A stretch of 64,000 bases of DNA from UBA6168 sp041392505. Lineage in GTDB: Bacteria > Bacteroidota > Bacteroidia > Chitinophagales > Saprospiraceae. The notes beneath the pieces were generated by a model. The model was not told the origin of the DNA. It saw only the letters and a program-made list of their open reading frames with translations, and did no database searches. Position numbers and translations under genes: made by a program. The DNA lies in the NCBI GenBank assembly GCA_041392505.1, contig JAWKLX010000045.1, positions 1-64,000 on the forward strand, in the 5' to 3' direction. Below, one piece after another: positions 44,102 through 52,214 of this stretch (positions are counted from its first letter, which is position 1; the number at the start of each line of letters is the position of its first letter).

Positions 44102-44482
44102 ATGAAAGGCAAAATCCTAAACCTTGGTTTAATTCTTACCTCGCTCATCGGTTATTTAGAATGGGGGAAAGATAATAGCTCGTTCTTATTTCAAACCGAA
44201 TTTGAAATATTTAAAAAACTTATTTCCGACCCAATTTCGGCTTTTCATCCATTTACTATACTCCCACTTTTCGGGCAAATATTATTGGCGATTACATTGT
44301 TTCAAAAAAAAACGAGTAAGTTGTTGACCTATCTTGGTTTAGGTGGGATTGGCATTTTGTTATTATTTATGTTTGCAATAGGAATAATAGGATTGAATTA
44401 CAAAATAGCCCTTTCAACCCTACCATTTTTAATTACGGGTTATTTTGCTTTCAAACATCACCGGAACACAGACAATAAATAA
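44102..44482 (+). CDS. Small four-helix membrane protein
   Basis: 126 residues with hydrophobic segments at about 5-19, 55-70, 80-100 and 103-118. No family recognised. It ends 9 bp before the methyltransferase gene at 44492, so both are probably one transcript; AT-rich codon use is shared by the two. Confidence 0.65.
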   Translation: MKGKILNLGLILTSLIGYLEWGKDNSSFLFQTEFEIFKKLISDPISAFHPFTILPLFGQILLAITLFQKKTSKLLTYLGLGGIGILLLFMFAIGIIGLNYKIALSTLPFLITGYFAFKHHRNTDNK

Positions 44483-44491
44483 ATTATTATT

Positions 44492-45112
44492 ATGAAAGAA
44501 TTTTGGGATGAACGTTTCAAGGATGAAAAATATGCTTACGGCACAGCTCCAAACAATTTCTTTAAAGAAGTCTTGGACAGCTATCCTTTAAAAGGAAATA
44601 TTTTATTACCAGCCGAAGGTGAAGGCAGAAATGCCATTTATGCTGCCGAAAAGGGTTTGAATGTTCATGCTTTTGATATAAGTATAGAAGGAAAAAACAA
44701 AGCAGAAAAATTAGCCCAAAAAAGGAATGTAAAAATTAATTATGAAATTGGCGATTTTCCCAACCTGGAATTGAGCAAATTATCGTTTGATGTCGCAGCT
44801 TTAATTTATGCACATTTCCCTCCAAACATTTTATCCGCCTATCATAAAAAAATTGGGGAATTGATTAAACCAAATGGCATCGTCATTTTAGAAGGGTTTA
44901 GTAAAAATAATTTGCCGCTGAGGGAAGCCAACCCAAAAATAGGCGGCCCTCCCAATATAGATATGCTTTTTTCTATAGAGGAAATAAAGAAGGATTTTTC
45001 AAATTTTAAAATTATCAAATTGGAGGAACAGGAAGTTGAATTGAATGAAGGAATGTTTCATATCGGAACAGGAAAGGTGGTGCGTTTTATCGGAATAAAA
45101 AATAATTCCTAA
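44492..45112 (+). CDS. Class I SAM-dependent methyltransferase, TehB/TPMT-like
   Basis: 206 residues. FWDERFKDEKYAYGTAPNNFF at the N-terminus and LPAEGEGRNAIYAAEKGLNVHAFDIS (motif I with E-G-E-G-R-N) are typical of the small methyltransferases annotated as TehB- or thiopurine-methyltransferase-like. IYAHFPPNI marks motif IV. May methylate a small thiol or metalloid; not certain. Follows the small membrane protein by 9 bp. Confidence 0.8.
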   Translation: MKEFWDERFKDEKYAYGTAPNNFFKEVLDSYPLKGNILLPAEGEGRNAIYAAEKGLNVHAFDISIEGKNKAEKLAQKRNVKINYEIGDFPNLELSKLSFDVAALIYAHFPPNILSAYHKKIGELIKPNGIVILEGFSKNNLPLREANPKIGGPPNIDMLFSIEEIKKDFSNFKIIKLEEQEVELNEGMFHIGTGKVVRFIGIKNNS

Positions 45113-45216
45113 TTAAATTTCAAAAACGCTGATTTAATTCTTTGGTGGACAAATAAATATAGAGAATGAGGCAACAGTCCCGATCCCACCGCTCGATTTT
45201 GATTTTGCTTTTTCTA

Positions 45217-45381
45217 ATAAGTACGACGTGCTAATTAAACAGGTATTTTATGTGTATCTTTTTCCGCTATTTTTCACCAAAAAATAAATCCGTAGCACTG
45301 CTATGCATGGATTTTTTGGCAAAAACTATCGAAAAAATCTTACACCTAAAATTACCCGTTTAATTAACACGTCGTACTTAA
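45217..45381. repeat. Long imperfect palindromic element (F)
   Basis: AAGTACGACGTGcTAATTAAAC (from 45219) pairs with its complement ending at 45380. The pairing continues inward (GGTATTTTA.GTGT, then CGCTATTTTTCACCAAAAAATAAATCC with GGATTTTTTGGCAAAAACTATCG) to a central GCACTGCTATGC loop. The whole 165 bp is one cruciform-like structure in the 327-bp gap between the methyltransferase and deacetylase genes. No ORF. Unrelated in sequence to A-E. Confidence 0.8.
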
Positions 45382-45439
45382 TAAAAACATTTAGATTATC
45401 TTGCATTTTTATTTATCCACCAAATTAAAACAATAAAAT

Positions 45440-46651
45440 ATGGAACACAGAGTAATTGTAACCGCCGATGACTTTGGCGCCTGCAAATTTATTGACGACG
45501 GTATCCGGGAGGCCCTTAAAAAAGGGGTTGTAAGCAGTGTTTCTGCCCTGATCAATTTCGAACCAAGGGATAAGGACCATGATTATGGGGAATATGAGGG
45601 CAGTGTTGCGGCCATTAAGAGCCTGCTCCACGATCTAAAAAACAGCCCAGAATATGAAAAAAGCAGAAATGTCCGAATTGGTTTACATTTGAATTTCCAT
45701 GCAGGCAGCCCTGTTTCCGATCCAAAAGAGGTGAGCGATCTGTTGGAATTTGATCATGAAGAATTCAAATTAAAAAAGAACGGAAAATTTAAAGGGCAGC
45801 CCAAAATTAATTCCAAAGGGGAAAAAAAGACCAAAAGGGTGACCAAGGATACACCCGTTATGGTGAATGGCCAGCCACTTTTTAAAACCGTCAATAGATT
45901 CAACCCAAGTGCCATTTCAATCGATCAATTTAAAATGGAATTGTATGCCCAATATGACAAATTTGAAAAATCATTTGGGTTTGACCCTGACCACCTTTCC
46001 TGTCATTTTCCCGTTATTTTTATGGCCCCAAGACTTTTTGAACATGTTTGTAAATTAGCCAATGAAAAAAGAAAAGGCAAAAAACCTGTACCGATTAGAA
46101 ACCCCATATTGATCTGGCAAAACGACAAAAAATGGGCACCAGAAGAGGAGGCCGAAGATCTGAAAAAAACCAGAAAATTTTGGAAGGAACATTCTAAGGC
46201 CAGGGCAGAAGTTGACTTAAAAACTAAATTGGCCAACGCCAATAAATTATTCGATATATTCCTGAATAAATGGAGAAAAAAAGCCATTGAAAATTTAAAC
46301 AATAATAAAATTTCTTTTCCTGATTATACGAATTGCAACCTTTACGGCAATGGGGGCGAAAGCGCTGAAATAATTACGAAAATGATCAACCGGCGATTGG
46401 ATTTCCGCCCAACTGTTTATGGGAAAGATGAAAATATGGGTTTGTCCACGGAAATAATTGTGCATTTAGGAAAAGGGGATTTAGAGGATGCTAAGAAAAA
46501 AGCTCCCAGTGGGATTAATGGCGAATATTTTGCAGGCAGGACGCAGGAATTATTGGCATTGACCAATTCGAATGATTTGGTCAGGCTTAAGTCCGAAAAG
46601 AATTTATTGCATTTTCAATTTGCGTTAGAATTAAAAAAAATGAATGAATAA
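45440..46651 (+). CDS. ChbG/YdjC-like carbohydrate deacetylase
   Basis: 403 residues. TADDFGACKFIDDGIREAL (8-26), RIGLHLNFHAGSPVSD (about 76-91) and DHLSCHFPVIFMAPRLFE (about 183-200) match the metal-binding and catalytic motifs of the YdjC/HpnK deacetylase family, though the usual D-x-H-Q-H is here D-H-L-S-C-H. A Lys/Glu-rich insertion (about 225-290) makes it longer than most members. It probably removes acetyl groups from an N-acetylated sugar. A glycosyltransferase gene follows 68 bp downstream. Confidence 0.85.
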   Translation: MEHRVIVTADDFGACKFIDDGIREALKKGVVSSVSALINFEPRDKDHDYGEYEGSVAAIKSLLHDLKNSPEYEKSRNVRIGLHLNFHAGSPVSDPKEVSDLLEFDHEEFKLKKNGKFKGQPKINSKGEKKTKRVTKDTPVMVNGQPLFKTVNRFNPSAISIDQFKMELYAQYDKFEKSFGFDPDHLSCHFPVIFMAPRLFEHVCKLANEKRKGKKPVPIRNPILIWQNDKKWAPEEEAEDLKKTRKFWKEHSKARAEVDLKTKLANANKLFDIFLNKWRKKAIENLNNNKISFPDYTNCNLYGNGGESAEIITKMINRRLDFRPTVYGKDENMGLSTEIIVHLGKGDLEDAKKKAPSGINGEYFAGRTQELLALTNSNDLVRLKSEKNLLHFQFALELKKMNE

Positions 46652-46674
46652 ATAGTAGAAGATAAAAGTATAAA

Positions 46675-46701
46675 TTGGGCAACCTCCATTTTTTATTTTT
46701 G
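46675..46701 (+). promoter_or_regulatory. Candidate promoter of the glycosyltransferase gene
   Basis: TTG at 46675 and TATTTTTG at 46694-46701 (TAnnTTTG) are spaced 16 bases apart, close to the Bacteroidota pattern, and the box ends 18 bp before the ATG at 46720. Confidence 0.45.
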
Positions 46702-46719
46702 CCTTTTACTAAATAAATA

Positions 46720-47850
46720 ATGAAAATAGCCATCATTGGTTCTGCATATCCCTTTCGTGGCGGCATCGCTAATTTTACCGACCGTTTGGCAAAGGCGTTT
46801 CAAGAGGAAGGGGAAGAAGTAACGATCTATACTTTTACCCTCCAATACCCTAATTTTTTATTTCCGGGAAAATCCCAGTATTCTGAAGACCCACCACCGA
46901 AGCATTTAAAAATTGAACAATGTATTAATTCTATTAATCCATTTAATTGGCTTTGGGTAGGGAATAAAATTAGAAAAGCAAGCCCTGATTTGGTAATCGT
47001 AAAATTTTGGTTGCCTTTTATGGGGCCGTGTTTTGGGACGATTTTGAGAATCGTAAAGCGCAACCGGCATTCCCGCATCATCAGTTTTGTGCACAATATG
47101 ATCCCCCACGAAAAAAGGCCGGGCGACCGCCTTTTTTCCAAATATTTTGTCAAACCCGTGGATGCTTTTTTAGCCATGTCCAATTCGGTACTGGAAGATG
47201 TAGGGCAATTTGACAAAACAAAACCACGGGCAATTTCGCCGCACCCCTTATATGATAATTTTGGGGAAATAGAGCCGAGGGAAAAAGCGCTTGACCAATT
47301 GGGGCTGGACAAAGATTTTCAATACATTTTATTTTTTGGGCTAATTAGGGCTTATAAAGGGTTGGACCTTTTGATACAAGCATTTGCTGATGAGCGGATT
47401 AAAACGCAAAAAATAAAATTGATTATTGCGGGAGAATATTATGACCAAAAAGAAAAATACCAGCAATTAATTAAAGACAAAGGTATTTCTGAAAAAGTCA
47501 TCCAAGTCGATCATTTTATTCCTGACTCAGAAGTGGCTAATTATTTCAACGCCTGCGACCTGGTCGTTCAGCCTTATAAATCCGCCACTCAAAGCGGGGT
47601 AACTCAGATTGCCTACCATTTCAACAAACCCATGATCGTTACCGATGTGGGCGGGTTAAAAGAAATGTGCCCCGATGGAAAGGTCGGGTATGTCACCGAA
47701 CCTCAACCCAAAGCAATTGCCGATGCTATCCTGAAATTTTTCACGGACACCGACCGGGTGGAGATGACCGAAAATATTATCGGCGAAAAAGAAAAATATA
47801 GTTGGGAAATATTGACAAGAGCAGTTTATACTTTGGCCCGTAAAATATGA
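46720..47850 (+). CDS. Glycosyltransferase, family 4-like (GT-B fold)
   Basis: 376 residues. N-terminal Rossmann domain IAIIGSAYPFRGGIANFTDRLAKAF; linker and donor-binding domain with ILFFGLIRAYKGLDLLIQAFA (about 202-222), KLIIAGEYYD, and VVQPYKSATQSGVTQIAYHFNKPMIVTDVGGL (about 284-315), where the E-x7-E motif of GT4 is replaced by Q-x-x-x-x-x-x-Q-S-G-V. Transfers a sugar from a nucleotide donor, probably in surface polysaccharide or glycolipid synthesis. Near the deacetylase gene but with its own candidate promoter. Confidence 0.9.
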   Translation: MKIAIIGSAYPFRGGIANFTDRLAKAFQEEGEEVTIYTFTLQYPNFLFPGKSQYSEDPPPKHLKIEQCINSINPFNWLWVGNKIRKASPDLVIVKFWLPFMGPCFGTILRIVKRNRHSRIISFVHNMIPHEKRPGDRLFSKYFVKPVDAFLAMSNSVLEDVGQFDKTKPRAISPHPLYDNFGEIEPREKALDQLGLDKDFQYILFFGLIRAYKGLDLLIQAFADERIKTQKIKLIIAGEYYDQKEKYQQLIKDKGISEKVIQVDHFIPDSEVANYFNACDLVVQPYKSATQSGVTQIAYHFNKPMIVTDVGGLKEMCPDGKVGYVTEPQPKAIADAILKFFTDTDRVEMTENIIGEKEKYSWEILTRAVYTLARKI

Positions 47851-48095
47851 TTTTTCTCATCCTATCTTTTTATAAAACCCATCATTAGTTATCTCAGCTT
47901 CCTTTATTTTTTCCATAGAATTATTTATAACAATGGTTTTAAGCAAACTTTAACCATTGCAAACAAACCAATAACGAGGGGCCATCAGTTTATATAGGTG
48001 TCAACAGTAGGCACAATAACTTGAACATTCAACGCTTAATCCATTTATATATATGATAAAACTTTTCCGCTATTTTCACTAAAACCTAAGTTAAC

Positions 48096-51000
48096 ATGCG
48101 AAGAATAGCTTTTTTACTGTCCAGTTTATTCATGCTGGTCATTTGGATAAACCCTATACAAGCACAATATTTTGGCCGCAACAAACCCCGCTACGAGAAC
48201 TTTGATTTCAAAGTCCTACAGACACCTCATTTCGAAATTTATTACTACCTCGATAATCCTGAATTGGTCGAATACCTGGCCAACCAAACGGAACATTGGT
48301 ACCAAGTACACCAGGCTGCACTCATCGATACTTTTTCCAGTAAAAACCCGCTGATCCTTTATAACGACCACGCAGATTTTCAGCAGACCAATACGGTAGG
48401 CGGGAGTATCGGTGTGGGTACTGGCGGTGTGACCGAAGGGCTCAAAAACAGGGTTATCATGCCGATAGCCATGTCCAATGCGCAGACGAAGCACGTGCTG
48501 GGGCACGAGCTGGTACACGCCTTCCAATATGACATCGTCATCAACGGCGATAGCACCAACATTCGCAACCTGGGCAACTTGCCGCTCTGGATGATCGAGG
48601 GATTGGCCGAGTACATGTCTATCGGGCGAGTGGATGCCAATACTTCTTTATGGATGCGGGATGCCGTGCTCCACGACCAAGTCCCTTCCATCAAAGATTT
48701 GAGTAACCCGAAATATTTCCCCTACCGCTGGGGGCAAGCATTTTGGGCTTTTATTACAGGTTTAAAAGGGGATGAAATTATTGCCCCGCTGTTCCGTTCG
48801 ACTGCTAAATATGGGCTAGACGTAGCCATCAAAAAAGAGTTGGGCATGGATCAAAAAGCCCTGTCCGAGCTCTGGGTCAACGCGATCAAGAATCATTATT
48901 CCCCATTTTTAGGGGATAAAAAAGAAGATCTTGTTGGCAAACCTCTGATCACAAAAGAGAATGATGGGGGCCGCATCAATATCGGGCCTGCACTTAGCCC
49001 AAACGGCAAGTATGTCGCTTTCCTTTCGGAAAGAGGATTGTTTAGCATTGACCTTTACATTGCCGATGCCATCACAGGTGAGGTAATTGGAAATATTCAC
49101 AGTGCTACCAAAAGTGGCCATTTGGACGACCTGAATTTTATTGAAAGCGCCGGCACCTGGTCACCCAAAAGCGACCAGCTTGCTTTTGTAGGGGTCAAAA
49201 AAGGATCGAATGTCCTTGTCATCAAAAATTTAAAGGGCAAACTAATTGAGTCGTTTGACATACCGGGCCTACCTGCTTTCAGCAACCCCACCTGGTCGCC
49301 AGATGGTAAAAGCATTGTGGTGGCTGGTTTGAAAAATGGGCAGGTGGATTTGTACCAAGTCATTTTGCGAAATAAAAAAGTAGTGCAACTCACCAATGAC
49401 AAATATGCTGAAATGTTGCCGGCATGGAGTGAAGATGGCAGGTTCCTGGCTTTTGCAACCGATCAGTTGAGCATGCAAAGAGATGATAGCCGCTGGACGT
49501 TCAACCTCGCCCTGATGGATTTTTCCGTATCCGTCAATGACCTGCCGGACGTCCGTCAAATTGATGTTTTCCAGGGAGCGGACAACCTCAACCCTATTTT
49601 CGACAACGAGGGCAACCTGCTTTTCCTGAGCGACCGGGACGGCTTCCGCAATTTGTACAAATATGATCTGGAGACGGGCAAAGTTTTCCAACAAACCAAA
49701 TTCCTGACTGGCATCACGGGCATCACACCGTATGCTCCAGCGATCACCGCTTCTGTCAAGGAGAGTAAGGATCGGATTTTATTTACCCATTACTCACAGG
49801 GAAAATACAACATCTACCGGGCCAAGTCTGAGCAATTTTTAAATGAAGAAGTATCAGCTGATAGTGTGGATTTGGCAGCGGCAACCTTGCCGAAAGTGGA
49901 TCCGGAAGCCACGGATGTGATTGCTATCAATTTACCAAAAATAGACAAGCTGGCAACCATCCCAGCCGCTGAACTGAAAAGCAAAACTTACCAGCCAAAA
50001 TTCAAATTGGACTACATTGGTGGTAGCGCCGGCGTGGGAATTGGCACGAGCCAAGCCTATGGCGGCACCACAACTGGATTGGCTGGTGGCGTGGACATGC
50101 TTTTTGGTGACATGCTCGGCGACCACCAATTGTATTCGAGTGTTTTCCTCAACGGGGAAATTTATGACTTCGGCGCTTCGGTCGCTTATTTGAACAGAAA
50201 GAAACGGTTTAATTGGGGCGTTGGGTTTTCGCACCTCCCCTTCTCCAGCGGCCGGTTTGGCTATGCTGGCATCGGCCCGCTGCCAGGCAGCGACAACCCA
50301 GACCTGCAGTTCGACCACTATATTCTCGACCGAGTCCGGACGTTTGAGGAAAAATTGAGCGTTTTTGCGCAGTATCCGTTTTCCAAAACTACCCGTTTGG
50401 AGGGCGGCCTTTCGCTCGCCTCCTATTCAAACCGGGTAGACCGCTACGACCAATATTATGATGCATTGGGCCGGCTTATTTATCAAGAGCGGGAAAAAGT
50501 TGATCCAGCGGATGTTGGCCTGAATCTGTTCGCTGGCCAACTCGCATCGGCCAACATGGCGCTCGTGGGCGACAACTCTTATTTTGGCATTGCCTCGCCC
50601 ATCAAGGGCTATCGGTACCGGATCGGGGTGGAACGGTACATCGGCGATTTTGACTTTACCAGTTTGACCATTGATGGTCGAAAATATGTCCATTTGAAAC
50701 CAGTGACCTTGGCCGCCCGTGCCATGCACATTGGCCGATACGGCAGCGATGCCAACCGCTTTTCGGATATATTTATTGGCTATCCTTGGTACATGCGTGG
50801 GTACGAGTTCAATGCTGCGAACGACATTTTGCAACAAAACAAAAGATCGATCGATGAGCTGTTCGGGAGCAAAGCCCTGATCACCAATTTTGAAATACGG
50901 ATGCCGTTTACCGGACCGGAAGGATTGTCGGCCATCAAATCCAACTGGATGTTTACCGAACTGGCTTTATTCGTGGACGGCGGTTTGACGTGGGATACAT

Positions 51001-51176
51001 TTGACAGCGGCAGCGACAGCAACTTGCGGGAGTTTGATTTCAACCCCTTGTTCAGTGCTGGAGCCTCCCTGCGGATCAACATGTTCGGTGCGCTGATTTT
51101 GGAACCGTATTATGCCTTCCCATTGATGTCGGAAACGAAAGGGGTATTTGGGTTGAATATCGTACCGGGATGGTAG
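48096..51176 (+). CDS. Metalloprotease-like / beta-propeller / outer-membrane barrel protein
   Basis: 1026 residues. Signal peptide 1-23 (IAFLLSSLFMLVIWINPIQAQ). Residues 30-275 look like a peptidase MA-type gluzincin: HELVH at 137-141 and WMIEGLAEYM about 30 residues on, giving HExxH plus Glu. Residues about 285-620 are a TolB-like six-bladed propeller (TWSPKSDQLAFVG, TWSPDGKSIVVAG, AWSEDGRFLAFAT). From about 660 to the end, glycine/aromatic strands ending in LEPYYAFPLMSETKGVFGLNIVPGW form a beta-barrel that closes in an aromatic residue. Likely an outer-membrane protein with a periplasmic or surface protease part; substrate unknown. Monocistronic with terminator at 51201. Confidence 0.88.
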   Translation: MRRIAFLLSSLFMLVIWINPIQAQYFGRNKPRYENFDFKVLQTPHFEIYYYLDNPELVEYLANQTEHWYQVHQAALIDTFSSKNPLILYNDHADFQQTNTVGGSIGVGTGGVTEGLKNRVIMPIAMSNAQTKHVLGHELVHAFQYDIVINGDSTNIRNLGNLPLWMIEGLAEYMSIGRVDANTSLWMRDAVLHDQVPSIKDLSNPKYFPYRWGQAFWAFITGLKGDEIIAPLFRSTAKYGLDVAIKKELGMDQKALSELWVNAIKNHYSPFLGDKKEDLVGKPLITKENDGGRINIGPALSPNGKYVAFLSERGLFSIDLYIADAITGEVIGNIHSATKSGHLDDLNFIESAGTWSPKSDQLAFVGVKKGSNVLVIKNLKGKLIESFDIPGLPAFSNPTWSPDGKSIVVAGLKNGQVDLYQVILRNKKVVQLTNDKYAEMLPAWSEDGRFLAFATDQLSMQRDDSRWTFNLALMDFSVSVNDLPDVRQIDVFQGADNLNPIFDNEGNLLFLSDRDGFRNLYKYDLETGKVFQQTKFLTGITGITPYAPAITASVKESKDRILFTHYSQGKYNIYRAKSEQFLNEEVSADSVDLAAATLPKVDPEATDVIAINLPKIDKLATIPAAELKSKTYQPKFKLDYIGGSAGVGIGTSQAYGGTTTGLAGGVDMLFGDMLGDHQLYSSVFLNGEIYDFGASVAYLNRKKRFNWGVGFSHLPFSSGRFGYAGIGPLPGSDNPDLQFDHYILDRVRTFEEKLSVFAQYPFSKTTRLEGGLSLASYSNRVDRYDQYYDALGRLIYQEREKVDPADVGLNLFAGQLASANMALVGDNSYFGIASPIKGYRYRIGVERYIGDFDFTSLTIDGRKYVHLKPVTLAARAMHIGRYGSDANRFSDIFIGYPWYMRGYEFNAANDILQQNKRSIDELFGSKALITNFEIRMPFTGPEGLSAIKSNWMFTELALFVDGGLTWDTFDSGSDSNLREFDFNPLFSAGASLRINMFGALILEPYYAFPLMSETKGVFGLNIVPGW

Positions 51177-51200
51177 TTTTGATTAAGAAAAATTTTCTTT

Positions 51201-51246
51201 AAGCCCCCAAGCTTCCTGTTACAAAAGGTTGGGGGCTTTTTTTAAA
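51201..51246 (+). terminator. Rho-independent terminator
   Basis: AAGCCCCCAA and TTGGGGGCTT form a 10-bp GC-rich stem followed by TTTTT, 24 bp after the stop of the 1026-residue protein gene. Confidence 0.85.
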
Positions 51247-51283
51247 TACTATATATTTGTCTTCTATCAAATGCAAAAAGTTC

Positions 51284-51691
51284 ATGTCAATTAATCTTCA
51301 GATATCAAAAGAACTGGAAGAACTGCTTCAAAAAGAAGCAAGTAAGAAAGGAATGCAGTTGGATTCCTTTCTGTCAAAATTTTTAGAAAACAGTTTTTTA
51401 AATAAAAAAAATAAAAGCAGGCTGTCTGCCAAAGAATCCGACCTGCTCCAAAAAATTAATGAAGGCTTTTCAAATGAGTTTTGGAGCCGCTACAAAAGTT
51501 TAGTCCGAAAAAGACAACGAGAAGAATTAACTCCTTCTGAAATGGAAGAATTAATAGGAATGACAGATAAATTAGAATCGTCCAACGTAGAAAGACTAAC
51601 CTACCTAAGCGAGCTTGCCAGAATTAAAAAGACCACCCTACCCGTTTTAATGAAAGACTTGGGCATTCAACCAGTCCCAATCGATCAATAA
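51284..51691 (+). CDS. Small partner protein of the HNH nuclease, ribbon-helix-helix-like N-terminus
   Basis: 135 residues from the ATG at 51284 (MSINLQISKELEELLQKEA). The N-terminal pattern, one short strand then two amphipathic helices (KELEELLQKEASKKGM, LDSFLSKFLENSF), resembles a ribbon-helix-helix DNA-binding domain. The rest is helical and charged (INEGFSNEFWSRYKSLVRKRQREELTPSEMEEL, SNVERLTYLSELARIKKTTLPVLMKDLGIQP). I know this second part from genes next to HNH nucleases, especially in cyanobacteria. The HNH gene starts 10 bp downstream. An antitoxin-like or targeting role is possible but not shown. Confidence 0.7.
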   Translation: MSINLQISKELEELLQKEASKKGMQLDSFLSKFLENSFLNKKNKSRLSAKESDLLQKINEGFSNEFWSRYKSLVRKRQREELTPSEMEELIGMTDKLESSNVERLTYLSELARIKKTTLPVLMKDLGIQPVPIDQ

Positions 51692-51701
51692 AAACTCCTG
51701 T

Positions 51702-52118
51702 ATGAATTTGAAGGAAAAAGTAAGGAGCAATGCCTTTGGCTGTTGTGAATATTGTCTTTCTCAGGAGGATTACTCACCTGATTCTTTTTCCTTGGAGCAT
51801 ATAAACCCTATTTCTAAAAGTGGCCAAACCGTTTTTCAAAACCTTGCTTTTTCATGTCAAGGTTGTAACAATAGAAAATATACATTTATTGAATGGGCTG
51901 ACCCTTTATCAGGCAATATATTTCCTTTATATAATCCAAGAAAGGATGTTTGGTCAGATCATTTTAAATGGGCGGACGACTACCTAATAATTATTGGCCT
52001 TTCACCTATTGGGAGGGCTACCATAGATAAACTTCAATTAAACCGAAAAAATGTTGTCAATCTGAGAAAGGTATTAATCGCTTCAAACCTTCACCCACCT
52101 ATTGTTAGCACAGAATAA
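51702..52118 (+). CDS. HNH endonuclease
   Basis: 138 residues. Zinc pairs C15-x2-C18 and C52-x2-C55 surround the HNH core EHINPIS (His33), N47 and C55-N56, the usual pattern for a single-domain HNH nuclease. The C-terminal part (DPLSGNIFPLYNPRKDVWSDHFKW.. GLSPIGRATIDKLQLN) is shared with the same small family. Forms a two-gene unit with the preceding protein. Whether it is a defence, toxin or repair nuclease cannot be told from sequence; no methyltransferase or phage gene is nearby. Confidence 0.88.
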   Translation: MNLKEKVRSNAFGCCEYCLSQEDYSPDSFSLEHINPISKSGQTVFQNLAFSCQGCNNRKYTFIEWADPLSGNIFPLYNPRKDVWSDHFKWADDYLIIIGLSPIGRATIDKLQLNRKNVVNLRKVLIASNLHPPIVSTE

Positions 52119-52214
52119 ATCTATCAAATTGATTTAATTTTTTTTTCCTGCACGTGAACCCTTCCCTCTAAGCGGTGTACAACCCCACATATTTCACCAA
52201 AAAAAGGAAGCAAT

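Noticed and set aside
45217..45381. Element F as an insertion sequence remnant
   Set aside because: No transposase fragment and no clear target duplication is visible.
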